In this document: one piece after another, positions 22,501-37,567 of the stretch | How the letters are laid out: each line of letters opens with the position of its first letter | How positions within the stretch are numbered: the first letter of the stretch is position 1 | From: Siphonodentalium dalli | Lineage: Eukaryota > Mollusca > Scaphopoda > Gadilida > Siphonodentaliidae | Direction of reading: 5' to 3' | DNA: 64,000 nt | NCBI GenBank assembly: GCA_032622095.1 | Contig: CP136066.1 | Span: forward strand, 10,005,784-10,069,783 | The notes under the pieces: generated by a model | Databases searched by the model: none | Told to the model about the DNA's origin: nothing | What the model saw: only the letters and a program-made list of their open reading frames with translations | Made by a program: the position numbers and the translations under genes

Positions 22501-25500
22501 ATAGCCCGATTTCTCTCCCCTGAATTCTGTGATCTGCGCTTGCAAGACATTTTTTTCAAATTGATACGATAACTTTTTTTCTATTTCAAATATTTCTCAG
22601 CTCTAACATAGCTCTATTACGTGGAAGAAGCTTATTTACTGACATTCGCTCTGTCATGGTCTGTTTTTTGGGTTGAAAATGGTCAATTTGAGTAAAAAAA
22701 ATGGGTAAAATTGAGCGTTTTGTGTGTGCAAACCAAGGGGCATAACTCAATGACAAATTGTACGAAGAAGCTAAAGTACAGACATATGAGTACACCTAAA
22801 ATTTCTGTCGAAACTAAATCATGCTTGATGGGACCTATGCCAAAGATAATGGCTCAGCATTGATTTGATGTACAGTACCCCCTCCAAGGTTGGCCAAAAT
22901 TGCGGAAATCGTGTATTTCTACCTTAAAGAGACTATCAAATTGAATTCCTTGGATACCTGGTCCGAGAAGCCGTATTAATGTTGGTTATTTAGTCTTGGT
23001 CGTGTTTCCGATTGACCGAGTAATGTCAATACGTATATTGGAGAGGGGGTAAAGTCAGCTACTGAGTTATCATGAACAGCGCGTGAGCACCAGCACAATA
23101 CAGATGTGATATAAGATGCTATAAATAATTAAATAGTGTGATTTAAACTTGACAATTAAGTCATTCTTCTTTTTCGTGATACAGTGCAAGTCCTGGCAGA
23201 GGTGTATTTCTGTTGGGACAATATCGCACTATAATGTATTGAATGTACACCGACCGGACAAATAAACATGGTTCACATTTTGGGGGAGGGGGTGATTATA
23301 TATGCATTAGTTATTCCCTACGATTTGTTTGGAGTTTTGCATTGTTATATAACCACATAAAAGTGATTTGCATGTAACGAAATGTGTTGCTAAGGGAACA
23401 TTCCAACAATGGAATTCCTTGGATACCACCTACGAATAGGCATATTAATATTGGTTATTCAGTCTTGGCCGTGTTTGCGAATAACCAAGTATTGTCATTG
23501 TCTTAACATATTGGGCGGGGGGGGGGGGGGGGGGGGGGGGGGGGCTGGCTAGTAAATAATCACAGTGCACATGCTCTGGTCAGCACAATACAGATGTGAT
23601 ATATCAGTTCAGACTGCCTTTTCGACTGGGATGAGATTTAGTTTTAAGGTGGCAGGGCATGATGTCACATTTAGAATTTATCTTTGTTTTTCTCGCTATA
23701 ACCAATAATTTGGGTGAAATAACACTGAAATTGGTTCATTTTATTGAAACCACAGTACTTATATTGACCTAATTTCCCAATCGCACTGAAGAAATACTAT
23801 ATGTGTTATATATCAAAGTTGTCGGTGTATGTCAGAGACTTAACTGGACATTTGCGTGTTGAAGGGGATTAACTCTATTTTTCCTTTAAGGTAGCAGTAC
23901 ACGATTTCACGGGTTGTAATGGGTCTGAAAAATAGAAAAATAAGTATCTGGGGGGGGGGGTATAACAGCCATTGTAGCAGTGTTAAATGTGTCATTACTG
24001 GTTTGAAGGTTTAATTATTTTACAAAACTGGAAAAGTTCTCAAAAAAGAGGAAAATTTGGGTACGCAACAGGATTTTCGTATTCAGTGAAGGCCAACTCT
24101 GTGTTATTGGTTACAGGAAAATAGGCCGATTTCTCTCCCCTGAATTCTGTGATCTGCGCTTGCAAGACATTTTTTTCAAATTGATACGATAACTTTTTTT
24201 CCATTTCAAATATTTCTCAGCTCTAACATAGCTCTATCACGTGGAAGAAGCTTATTTACTGACATTCGCTCTGTCAAGGTCTGTTTTTGGGTTGAAAATG
24301 GTCAATTTGAGTAAAAAAAAAGGGGTAAAATTGAGCATTTTGTGTGTGCAAACCAAGGGGCATAACTCAATGACAAATTGTACGAAGAAGCTAAAGTACA
24401 GACATATGAGTACACCTGAAATTTCTGTCGAAACTAAAACATGCTTGATGGGACTATGCCAAAGATAATGGGTCAGCATTGATTTGAAGTACAGTACCCC
24501 CTCCACAGTACCCCCTCCAAGGTTGGCCAAAATTGCGGAAATCGTGTATTTCTACCTTAGGCCTCAACAGCTATGAGAGACCTAGGATCAGATTGAAGTT
24601 GGTGATGTTCACCCATTAGTCACCTCGATTATGCAATTTACCTTCTGCAAATTAGGGAATACAGAAACTGAACAGAAGGGAAACAGTAACTAAAAACAAT
24701 GTTAATTTGAGATTATAGATACATGTACTTCCCAGAAGATGAGGCCTAATCAGAATTAGGTCCCCCAGAGGGTGAATTTGGTGATGTTAGCCTGCTGTGC
24801 AGGATAGCATCGCAAAATTCACACTCTAGGGACCTCATTATGCAAATGTCAGACACATTATGTGCTTACCACTGGAAACATAATATGAATCGTAAGTGAC
24901 ACATAGTGGAGCAACCACACATGCATGGATTTGGATTTGGATGTGGATTCTGGGCCACAAATCCAAGATGACGTAAATGACGTCATTAACCGTGCCATGA
25001 CGTCTTCTCTGGTTTTCATTAAGCTAAACAACGGAATTGGTATAAATGTAACTAATACGCCTAAATCACATGGAAATTCTTCGGAAGTTGTGAAGTTGAA
25101 AATTTTATGTTCATCTCGTTGGTCCACTGCCGATTCCACAATTTAACGATCTCCAGACAGTTGCTAACTGGAAGTCACATGTCTATTTCACAAAAAAATG
25201 TACACATCACCATAATTTGGCTCATCGCTATAGAAAATATATAAAAAATTATATGACGTCATCATTCACCTGCACCTAAGCCCTAAGGTATAAGCCCAAC
25301 ATGCGCCTCGCACACTAGTGGTTGTTATCATGCGCCTCGCCCACTAGTGGTTGTTATCAGTTGATTTGATGGTGTGAAGAGAATAGAAATAATTGTTACC
25401 AAATGCTGATATAAATCAATGTTTTTAGAAACTAGCAAGTTTCTCCACAACCCACGTTCATTCACTATTGCGTCCAGGATACGGAATTGGAAACCACACG

Positions 25501-28500
25501 AATTTGAGATAAACGGAAGACGTTTGTAATATAAATCCTGTTATGTTTTCAGTGCATTCCAGAACTTTCCAGTTGAGAGGAGACCTGAGACAAAGTCTGC
25601 CATCACAAATCAGCTCAACGATCATATCAAAGCTTTACTCACCTCTCAGCCATGGAATTCAGGGTCAAAGGTCACTCCAGCTGACCTCAGACGAACCATT
25701 GATATGATCAGCGCTTTGATGGAAAACTTTCCTCTTGGTGAGATACATACAGTAACGCTGATACAGTAACGCCCTAAGTAATCAACTCCTTAACCACAGC
25801 AGAATTATGGGTAACTTTTCAGGATTTAGTCGGAAATATGTCTTGTTGCCATTCATCGGGAAGCTCTCAGTGAGACCTTTCCGATGAATGGCAACAAGCC
25901 ATATTTCCGACTAAATCCTGAAAAGTTACCCATAATTCTGCTGTGGTTAAGGAGTCGATGACTTAGGGCATTACTGTATAGTAAATTGCATCTTGCAAGT
26001 TTTAATCTTACAAGGGAATAACCATTTAAAGCCCAAATGGCGATGTGTGCTCCAAAATACACCTACTGTATACACCCGACAGTAAGCCCATCCTCGAAGA
26101 TAAGCCCAGTTTGGGTTTTTACCCTAAATAATACTTGTGGTGGTCATAGATAAGCCCACTCCCATTTTTGAGCATTTGGAAGGTGAATACAATCACGATT
26201 TTCTATCCTGTAGAATATGAGAAGATACTCACAGCGTCAAGCACATTTGTGATTTTATTATTTTTGCCAGTTGTTTTTCTTAAAATATATAGATGTATAA
26301 TAGTATGCACCTGTGTTAATATTCAGACTTGAGCTTATAATTTAAAAAAATAGTAAAATCTTGATCTTATTGTCTGAACATCCCTGCATGACTGAACTTA
26401 AAGCCACATGGCGGTTTCCGCTCCAAAATACAAATAATATTATTTGCTTTTGAATTTTTCCCAGTATCGAAATAGGTCGATAAATATCTTCACTACCTTT
26501 TACGAGCATTCTGTAACCCAAATTGATGCATCGAAGTCATGAAAAATGCAATTATGAACAAGGTGTTTGGGTCCCAAACAAAAAACAACCAGTTGCACGA
26601 CATGGAACAGAAAAGAGCGTTCCGTGCTGTTCTATTCCTTATATGGTAGCAATAAAGAGCGTTTGTCTCACTTCGGGTGAAAAGTTGAAAACGGCTGGAA
26701 AATGGCTATGACTTTGGCAAGTGTTTTTCAAAGCATATGAAGCCGGCATATCAATATTTCGTGTATTTATCGACCTATCGTATCCGTCCCTCGAAATTGC
26801 GTAGACAAAATTTGGAGGGTCGAATGAGCCATGTCCGTTTAATAATTTGTCATTAGAAAAATGTGGACAACGATTTGAATAACCCTGTCGGCTGCTTCAT
26901 GTTGAATGTATCTTATAATGTTATTACATGAATGAATTTAATAACTTGTCATTAGAAAAATGTCAGACTTTCATTTTTAGAAAATGTAGGCACACATAGT
27001 CTCGCTCGCTGGGTTTTGGGCCCAGGCGCGCAGTTTCTATCAAGATAAAATAAACGGCGGATTGCCGGAAACACATTCATAAATGCCGTGTAAATTGAAT
27101 TACCGGTAGTTACATGTAACTCACGATCGATGTCCAGTGAATCTCTTTGATGGTTTAACACTGCTTAATCCACTATCCATAAGCACAAGTGAATGTCACA
27201 CACTATGTTTTATATTGTACATGCTCCTATATTAATTGTAATTCATAATTATTAATAAAGAATCAATTTAATACTCCGATTCCATGCTGACAGAATAATA
27301 TCAACATCTCCCGGCCACGTGGTCTCGCTTTGATCATAAGCCATACATATAAATCATTCAAATGTATTTTTAGCTTAAACGAATCATCCAGACAGATAGT
27401 GCATTCGACACCGTGTGACCTCAAATAATTTACTGGTGTCGGTGTTCAAACATCGGGCGGGTTGATTGACACCGCACTGTGAATGGAAAGTTGTGGAATT
27501 GGTAACTAGGTCGCGGCACCTTTGATCTCGCGACACATCATACAGGCATTCTCGCAACGCGGTAATAAAATGGAAAATGGGACACATTATTAACTAATCT
27601 CGTCTGGGTAGACACTGAAAATAGCGTTATCAGGTTCGGCCAACTTCGCTCTCTGTATTTGACCTAGGTGCGCAATCGATCGCTCGCTGGTTTTCAATTT
27701 CAGGCGCGCGATGGTGCGCAAGAGCGATCGCGTGCCTCAAAAATGAAAGTCTGAAATGTGGACAACGATTTGAATAACCCTGTCGGCTGCTTCATGTTGA
27801 ATGTATCTTATAATGTGATTACATGAATTTCTTTTTCATATATTTCTCCCTCCAAATCTAGTATTTTCTGGAACATGACAAATTCTGTGACAGACTGGTT
27901 CTTACTGCAGTCTGCTAATATTTTTCTCACCAATTTCTTTCAGGGGAAGAATGCTTAGAAGATGTGATCATTGAATGTAAGTAGGCGAAAGTAGTCTGAA
28001 ATAAGAACTGATCATATGTACACCTTTGGCTACAACAATCCACATCTTTACAAATTGATGCAGATCATGATATATTTTATATGATGCGATGCTCATCATG
28101 ATACATAATCTTTATGTATGTAGGACTACAGGATTCAATCTGCCCCCGTAACTATCACAATGTGGTCAAGGAGCCGGTTCCAATGATATCCATATTTGTA
28201 TGGTTCTATTGAGACAGACCGAAGATATTTTAGGCTGTTGAAGCTTCATTTGGCCGTTTTGTTGGGTAAAGGGTTAATTTTCTTGTTGTAAAATCACATG
28301 CATAACAGTTATGCCCTGTGCCAATGCATTCTCTTATATATGCGAGTCGACCATAGGATGATAACTAGTTGGGGATCACCAGCTATGGATTCACTGGGGA
28401 ATTCTTTCCTCTATTCGTTAACTCTTTCTCGCCGAGTTAAATTTACCTAAATTGCCAGAGAATTTATGAGAAAACTGATTTTATTGTGGAATAGTATGAT

Positions 28501-31500
28501 ACAATAAGAGTGTCCATCTTATGAAATAATGTTTCAAATATCAAGGACTTGTATGTAGGTGATTAGCATAATACTTGCTGATAAATATTTGCTGAAAAAT
28601 ATTCACAAAAATCAAGGGGCATAACTCCTTAATTACCACCCAAGGGATAACTCCAGATAATGAAATTTTTGCAATAATCCAATTGAAAAATGGCCAACAG
28701 CCTAGTATATTGGTTTTCTGAGACAAAGTATTTCGATGATCTGATAAATCTTTATCCTGTCTTTCTCCTCAGTTTAAAAAACTTGTGAGAGCAAATTACG
28801 GTCTAGTCCTGGTATAACAGGATCATGTGTGAGGAGGGCTATAAAGCCTAATTGAAGATCAAGTAATTTTCCAGACTTATTCCCCTTTGACCTGCCCCAG
28901 AAAACTAAACTATAAAATATATATTATATATTATATAGTAATATATCTAACTACAAGTTTGTCATCTTTTTGCTACAATTAAAATGAAACATATTCATGG
29001 GGTATAAATTATCACCGAGGCAAGATATGCTGTTTGTTTTCTGTAGTTATGACAATGCAGGAGCCGATTTTGACTTTAGTTATGACTGAGTTTTACAATG
29101 AAAATAGCTACATGATTTAATTGAGGAAAACAGTAATTTTGAGTGCACATTATCTTTATTGTGATATAAAGTGTCCAATTATCATGATTAAATTAATTAA
29201 TGCAACCCATATACCCTGTGCCAATGCATTCTCTTATATATGCGAGTCGACCATACATGTAGGTCACCTCGCATATATAAGAGAATGCATTGGCCTAACA
29301 ATTTTTCATCATTTGTTATTATTTTTTACAATTTTTTACAAATTTAATAATTTTTTCTTATATTCTTCAACAGACATATTTTGTAGGTTTATTGCCAGGG
29401 AATCTTACGTTTTTGCATGGGCATCAAAATTATTACCATGAATACTTGGTGATAGTTTAGAGTTATAACATGCCCCTAAGGTTTTATCCAGTTTGTTTTT
29501 AAATTCGCTATAGCATGCTTAAGCATACCCAAAAAAAAATTCAACCCCAAAAAAAAACAAAAACAATTTTAAATGTTTATTTTTTTTTTATTTTTAGGGC
29601 CACTCTACAGACCGTAAATTAGGGCCGATAAGATCGGCCCCAGACACTGAAAGAGTTAAAATAATTTAAACTCAGATAGATACTGCAGAATTTAATTGGA
29701 AGCAATTAAAAAAAATTTAAAAAATATTTTTATGAAAGTTGAAACACTTTTTTATTACTGTCATACAGTAATGGTCAAAATAATTACCTTGACAATTATG
29801 GCCGATAATATCGGCTCTGGGAATTTTGGGAAATAAAATTTGGGCGGATAATATCGGCCCCTGGCAATCAAATATTTAAAACTATCGCCCTCCCCTGATA
29901 ATTAAGAAACAAAACCTTATTGTTTCCAACTCTTAGAAATCAATCAAGGGTTAAAGGCACGGATGGCCTTCGTTGTAGGTTATGATGTAGAAATAAAACT
30001 TACAAAATTATGACAATTTCCTCAATAATAGACGATTAGTATAGTATAATGATAGTTTGGATGCGATATAATCTATAAAACACACTTCATGTGTGAAATC
30101 ATCAGTTTGATTATGTTATGTTTTCACAAAAATTACGTTGTTTGGTTTATCATCAGAGAGTCACGAAGTTATCTGTAGATTTACGGAAACAACAACCATG
30201 TGTTCGCACAACATCACAATACAGGGTTTAAACCTTCGCTAATCTGGTTCGAGGCGCAAAATTCGCTTGCTATATACGATTTCTCCTTCACAGGATTATC
30301 ATGGACCCAAAAGGCAATCGCCATGTAGTGACACATGTATAATCTATCTAGAAGTCAACAAAAATGGTTAGGATAGTAGAATGGTTGATTATTCATCGGT
30401 TATGTAAATTTTCTTTATTCACGCGATAACAGTATAAGGCAGATACATGTATCTATTAAGTATACAAAGTAGTTACACACCCATGTAGTTACACAAATGT
30501 AGATCAAGGTTATCGTAGTACATTGGATGAGTAGTTCCTCACAAATATAGTTAATTGTGATCGTAGTCCATAGGATGAATATTGTTTGTAAATTCCTAAA
30601 TATATGGTTATGATACGCATGATTGTATTAAATATTTTTTATAATTGTAGGTTTAACATTATTGACTGGTTCCTTGGAATACTTCTTGAGAATGCTCAGG
30701 TATTTATAGATGTTGGCATTACCATGGAAACACAGACTACTGACCAATCAAGTCAAGTCAAGATCCAACTTATAACTCTGTCTGCATCAGCAGAATAGGG
30801 AACAAGATCCAACTTATAACTCTGTCTGCATCAGCAGAATAGGGAACAAGATCCAACTTATAACTCTGTGTGCATCAGCAGAGAATAGGGAATAAGGATA
30901 TTATTAATGACAGAATAAGGATATAATTGATGACAGATTAGATGAAATATCATATATTATGACTATTTACGCCTTTTGCAACTTCCAATTTTTTTTAAAT
31001 TGCTTATCATAGATTCTGTGAATGTGGGAACACCCCTATTATTTGTCCTCTTTTTTTTTTTTTAGTTCTATTTAAAAAATCAAATGAGACACAACTTTCA
31101 GTGTCACAATGTAAGCATGATCACTCCAGCAAACATCTGACTGTCAGTGTCACAATGTAAGCATTATCACTCCAGCAAACATCTGACTGAAATTCAGCAA
31201 ATTTAGTTGATGGCTTCTACACACTAATCTACTAACACTAATATCCACTCCTATCTGCATTTTATTTTATGAGATATGCCTCTTTGATTGATTTCTGTCC
31301 ATGCCTTGAAATAGTGTGTCCGTCATTTGCAGAATGAGGTCCCCAGAGGGTGAATTTAGTGATGCTACCCCACATAGCAGGCTAGCATCACCAAATTCAC
31401 CCTCTAGGGACCTCATTCTGCTTACACCTCAGCAGAATGAGGTCCCCAGATTTGGTGATGCTAGCCCGCTATGTGGGGTAGCATCACTAAATTCACCCTC

Positions 31501-34500
31501 TGGGGACCTCATTCTGCAAATGACAGACACCCTATTTCAAGACTTGTTTCTGTCTGTCCTTTCCACAACATCGTCATGATAAGCTCCAACAGACATTATC
31601 CACATTAGATTTGCGACTTAATTCTCAAGCAACAAGCATGTGGCCAAATTAGGTTCGTGGCTTAATCTCAAGAACAAAATTATTTATGCTACCACAACGC
31701 TACCACGGTATCTCCCTTAGTACGTTTTGTCTCATTATGTTTCAGGGATCATACCGCTCCAGTAGAACAGAATGAGATAATGCATCATTGTTTGTCCGAC
31801 GTGCAGACGGCGAATAAATTACTCCAGAAATGCTGCAATGCTCTGAAAGAAAATATCCATGGTAACCAGAAGTCCCTCGACTATGTCACGCAATCCTTCT
31901 CAAGGTCATTCGCCCTCATTCAGAAACAAGGTAAGATTTTATACAGTAATGCCCTAATTAATCGACTCCCTAACGACAGAAGAATTATGGGTAACTTTTC
32001 AGGATTTAGTCGGAAATATGGCTCTCCCCGAGAGCTTTCCGATGAATGGCAACAAGCCATATTTCCGACTAAATCTTGAAAAGTTACCCATAATTCTGCT
32101 GTTGTTAGGGAGTCGATTAATTAGGGCATTACTGTAGCTTACATTTCCTTTGTCAGCCGTACAATGATCTTACAAAATTAACCTTAATTTTGGGTATCTC
32201 AGGTCTTTATTAACCTTAATTTTGGGTATCTCAGGTCTTTATTAACCTTAATTTTGGGTATCTCAGGTCTTTGGTATTTAAAGATACGGATGTGATGGAT
32301 ATTGCTGTTAAATAAGTCACATTGGTTAAAACTCCCATAAACAGAAAGAATATTAAAATATAGACAGATTTTGTTCTTATATCATATCAATCATAAATAT
32401 CACATAAATAGCATGTTATTCTCAAGATCATTGCATTGTTAGTAAATAAAAACCATATTATGACACAGTACAGTGTGTAAAGTGTGTTGGATACCCAAAA
32501 CACTCAACACCGGGGAGACCCCACCAGGGGAACTTTGGTTAAAATTGACACCATATTGTTTACCAATATAGCGCTCACTAATCCTCGCCACTCAAGATTT
32601 TGGTGTTTAATGGGTCACCGTGGATCACTCTCCCAGAAGATAATCATCATGGTGTTGAGTGTTTTACTTACCCCACACTCTTTACGTGATGTATATAAAC
32701 AAATGCTTCGTTCACACAAAGAGTGTTTTGTGGGTAATATCACATTCATATTATCATACTATTAGAATATTCTTCAGGAAATTCATAATTTGGTAACTTT
32801 GATATCTAAATTATAACATACAACCATATGTGCCTTTAAGTGATAATCTTGGTTAAAAACACATTGATTCTGTTGACAAACCTTTCCCTTCCACAATCCA
32901 CACATTCATAGTTCAGATTAATTTAAAAATATATATATTCATTGTTTGTGAGTCTAAAATGGTCCAAAATTGTTCATATCATTTGAAACCCTATTTAATG
33001 GATTGACCACAGTTATATGATAATGTCATAGCAGGGCCCTGCAAACCGGGTATTTTCAATTTCAAATCGAATCTCGAATCGAATCAGCCAAATGATTCCA
33101 AATCGAATCGAATCATTGCATCAGCCGTAATAATAGTGAAGATGAAGATAATACATGACTCAGAGGCCGTACCAATATTAATTTGTTCAATTTGTAACAA
33201 CGATAAATGATTGTCAGTGTACAATATAGATATCATCTGTAAATAAATCAATGTATGTCTAACCAATTGCATTTTTTGTGGCCATCTCTGTTATACAGTA
33301 ACGAAACATTATCAGAAGTAATATTGAAGCCAGAAAGCAATCGCATTCACAAGTTTGATATATGTGACCCGCCATATCAAATCCAGTCGTAAGTCGGGAT
33401 TTTTTTTACCCTGTGCCAATGCATTCTCTTATATATGCGAGTCGACCATAGGTCGCTCGCATATATAAGAGAATGCATTGGCCTAACAATTTTTTATCAT
33501 TTGTTTTAAATAAATGTTTCTTACAATTGTTAGGACATAAAATAAAAAACATCCATTACCCTGCAGGGAGCCCCACACATATATAGAAGCATATAGAAGA
33601 GTGTCGTCTGCTCGTGTTTGTCTGGGGCTCTGTATGGGTGAAATTATAAAATTGTTAAAGAATACAAGAAAAAATTATTAAAATTGTAAAAAATTGTTAG
33701 GCCAATGCATTCTCTTATATATGCGAGGCGACCTATGGTCAACTCGCATATATAAGAGAATGCATTGGCACAGGGTAAAAAAATCCCGACTTACGACTGG
33801 ATTAGATATGGCGGGTCACATATATGAAATGTTGCTAGATCAGTTGCATAAGTCTTACAATGCTTTGGTGGTCTATGGTATAGCTCAGTCGACAGCAATG
33901 TTATTTATATGCATTGGTTTCATAATATATCTTCAAGAAAAAGCAATGTGGTCCGTTGAAGTAATAAGAATGCAACTGGTGGCTATGATTCAATACAATT
34001 TGAATCAGGACAGCTGATTTCGAATCGAATCAGATGAAAGATTCTGAATCGCATCGAATCAAATCGATTCACAGGGTCCTATGTCTTAGCAAAAAAGATC
34101 ATTATTTTTAATATAAATATACAAGATTGTGATTGTTTTTCATTGAACCACCATAATTTTTTGTTTCATTTAACTCTTCCATGACTGGAGCTTCCTGAAA
34201 TTTTGCGAAAACCCTGTGCCAATGCACTCTCTTATATATGCTAGTCTCCCATAGGGATCCTTGCATATATAACAGAATACATTGGCCTAACAAAATTTAC
34301 CTTGACCTGGTAAGCCAGTACATTCTCTTATATATGTGAGCCTCCCTATGGGAGACTTTGCATATATAAGAGAATGCACTGGCACAGGATCTTTAATGCT
34401 GCACCAGCATAGCTCCCGCCATTAAAGGGTTAACATGCTCTCCTGTTTACAGATAATTTCTTGCTGGATTGTAAGGTTGCCATGGGAATACAACTTGTTT

Positions 34501-37500
34501 TACTTACCCGGCTATTACATGCACAAGACGCTCTCAAAATTGTAAGTAAAAAGTACACAAATCCCAATCTCTTATTGTCAATTTTAGGGTGTGGTTTGAC
34601 TTTAATTGGTAGAACTTGTGATCCAATCCCTTTGTCAATTTTTGGTAAAAATTCTGACAATAGAATATGTTTAAAGTAAAATGTTACAGCGAAATGTAAA
34701 AAGCTTGTGTAATATACTCATGCGTAGGGCCCGACGAAGCTTCGAGATTCGATTCGATTTCGAATCTTACATTCCGATTCGATTCGAAAGCGGTCCTGTG
34801 ATTCGGGATATTTCGAATCGTTGTATACAAGTTCGTTATCACCGGGAATAGACTGCATTATATGTACAATACATTCGTTATATCCCAATACTTAACCTTA
34901 GGCTCCTTCCGTGAACATCTGAGACCTCCGTGGTCCAATGTGTACATGGTAAGTTGTCCAATAGCCCACTGCTCATATATATATATATATTTTGGCCTCC
35001 CAGTCCCAGCGCTGGCTACTCGTGGCAGGTCGGTGGGTTACTCGTGCAACCTGCTGTATACAGTGTTCACGCTGTCGGTAGCCAAATTAGCCAATGGCTA
35101 ATCTTTTTCGAATTTGGCTAATAAAAATTTCATTTGGCTAAACTTTTGGCTAAACTTTTTTTATACCCCAAATGGAGACTGAAAGCATGGAGTCAGAAAG
35201 CTAATTCATAAAAGCGCTCAATAGATCGACATTCAAGACGAAGTTAGGTGACGAAAGTATTTCATTAATTTCGTACTTATGAAATATCATTCCGTAACAG
35301 CAAAAGGTAAGCTCTAACATTTAGTGTACAGTAAACATATTTTTATTTCCAAATCTAACATAAATTTTGGAAAGTGGGTTTTCAATTCTGTGATGTGAAC
35401 GATCTAGTCCGAAAATATCGAAAGTGGGAATATATTGCCGACTGTACAAAGGGAAACCCGATCGCGGACAGTACAAAGGGAAACCCGATCGACAACTCTA
35501 TCAACCAAGCGATCACACAGTGATATGCAATCATCTTTAGTTTTCACAAGACGGACATTCAAAGACGCATGGACATTAAACCGACCGTGGTTGAATCATG
35601 ACAATGTGAAGAAAGCAATATTTTGTAAAGTGTGCATTGACGCTGGTATATAAGCAATTTGTTCGTAACAGGCTGTTTTAATCTGGAGAACAATTACGTC
35701 ATTCTGCACGAAACAGCAAAAAGTTATTATTTTACATTTAATCCCCTAATCCCCATTGTCTGTCTGGTCACTCACGGGACTACCACACAATGCATGTTTA
35801 TGATCACATTGTATTTATGTCGGTCGAGGTTTATGAGCACAAGTGTAAGACAATAGCTTAATCAGCCAAATGTGAATCACGACAGATATTTTGTGGCTAT
35901 TTGTCGTCAATACCGATACGGACAAAATAATATGCATGCTTTTATGACAGATTGTAATTTGATAATGGCGTAACAATATTAAGTTATTAGTTTCCAGATG
36001 TCACTTCGCAAGGATAAATATTTAATGATTTAAAGAAGGACAATCCCGGGTTAATTACCCCCCCCCCCCCCCCAATCACTCTTTCACATAAAGATTAATA
36101 ATTTTTTAATAAATGATATATATAAAAAATACTTCTAGTTCATAAAAATTATTTAAACTAGCGGCTTTTCGAATTCCCGGTGGGAAATTCGTATACTTCC
36201 ATATAATTAAAGGTTTGTAATGATTCTCGTTTACATGTATTGCGCTTCACCACTATCTATTTCTTCTTCCCTCTTCCCATTTCTCGCGTTGATGCTACTT
36301 TTATGTTTTGATTTTTATGGTGTACACCTGTTTGTTTGTTTTCACTGTCATCCGTAGTTGACCAAAGTCTCAGGTACTGTGTTTCTCCGGTACTTTGTGC
36401 ACAAGTACTTTTACCAGTGAATGTTTGAAGTCGAGTTATATCTGGGAAAATTCAAGTTACGTGACTAAATAGTAGCATGTGATTGCCCTATACTTCTGAA
36501 ATATGAGACTGCTTCAATAATTCAATAGAATTAGGTATGTCTGTACACGTACAAAGAATACAGACACGTCTGCCAAATTACAGACATTGTAATTTGTATC
36601 ACAATGCGGACAAGACAATTGAGTACACAAATAGTCATACTATTTGTCTTGATATAAACGGTAAATATTGTTCCATGATCACATACAAGATACGATTAAG
36701 TTAGTGGTACGTACGTTTTACGATATAATTATAGCGTCGTCATGAGTAAACATTTCGCTCCAAAACTCAGGAAATCGCACTCAAGTGGCGCGTTGATACT
36801 CCTAATAACATCCACTCATCAAAAACGTTATATCCCCATGTTTGATTTTTGGAGTATTTTTTCACCTTTCGTTTTCGGTGGAATTTACATATTTGGACCC
36901 ACCCGAATGCGAGCTCTCTGCTGGGCAGGTTGCTTATATAGTAGAATGCTCAAAGTTTGGGAAATTATCTACGGTATATCAAAATACCTGGTCCTGCGTT
37001 AGCTCGCTCTTTCGTTAGTCCGTTTCGATTTGGCAGGAAAAATAGGTTAGTGATACAGCACTTAACTATTCTCATTTAGATTATAAAGCCTCACCAAGAG
37101 TAAACCTTCGGCTTTAGGGCGATTGAAGCAGACATGACTAAGTTGCGCATGATCATTAGCTATCATATCCACTTATCAAATTGTTTTTATCTTGATGTCT
37201 GATTTTTTGAAAAATTTCCCCCCTTTGATTTTCGTTGAAATTTGTAAAAAGTTTGAACCCACCTGAAGCGAGGTCGCTTTTGGACAGGTTGCTTTGATAC
37301 TAGAGTGGTCAATCTTTGGAATTGTAACAAATGGATACCGCCGTATCTGGTACCGTATCAATCTTGCTCAGTAATAAGCCCGTTTAGATTTGATGCTATA
37401 AATAGATAATTTTTTGTCCCGGTCGTAGGTCGGTAATGGTCCGGCCTAAAAACTAAAAAGTGGTATATTCGGGTCCGCATCACTCTTCCCATTCGGAGCA

Positions 37501-37529
37501 TGCAATAAAAAATTGACAGTGCTGGACTT

Positions 37530-37567
<38 letters not shown>

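Larger units (their letters stand above)
22169..24862. mobile_element. family R3 element split by a 2.3-kb insertion flanked by R4 repeats
   Basis: The left piece 22169-22257 (ending CATTCTGCTTA) and right piece 24560-24862 (starting GGCCTCAACAGCTATG) join exactly as in intact copies. Between them, two direct 670-bp R4 copies (22258-22926, 23888-24559) flank about 960 bp. Confidence 0.8.
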
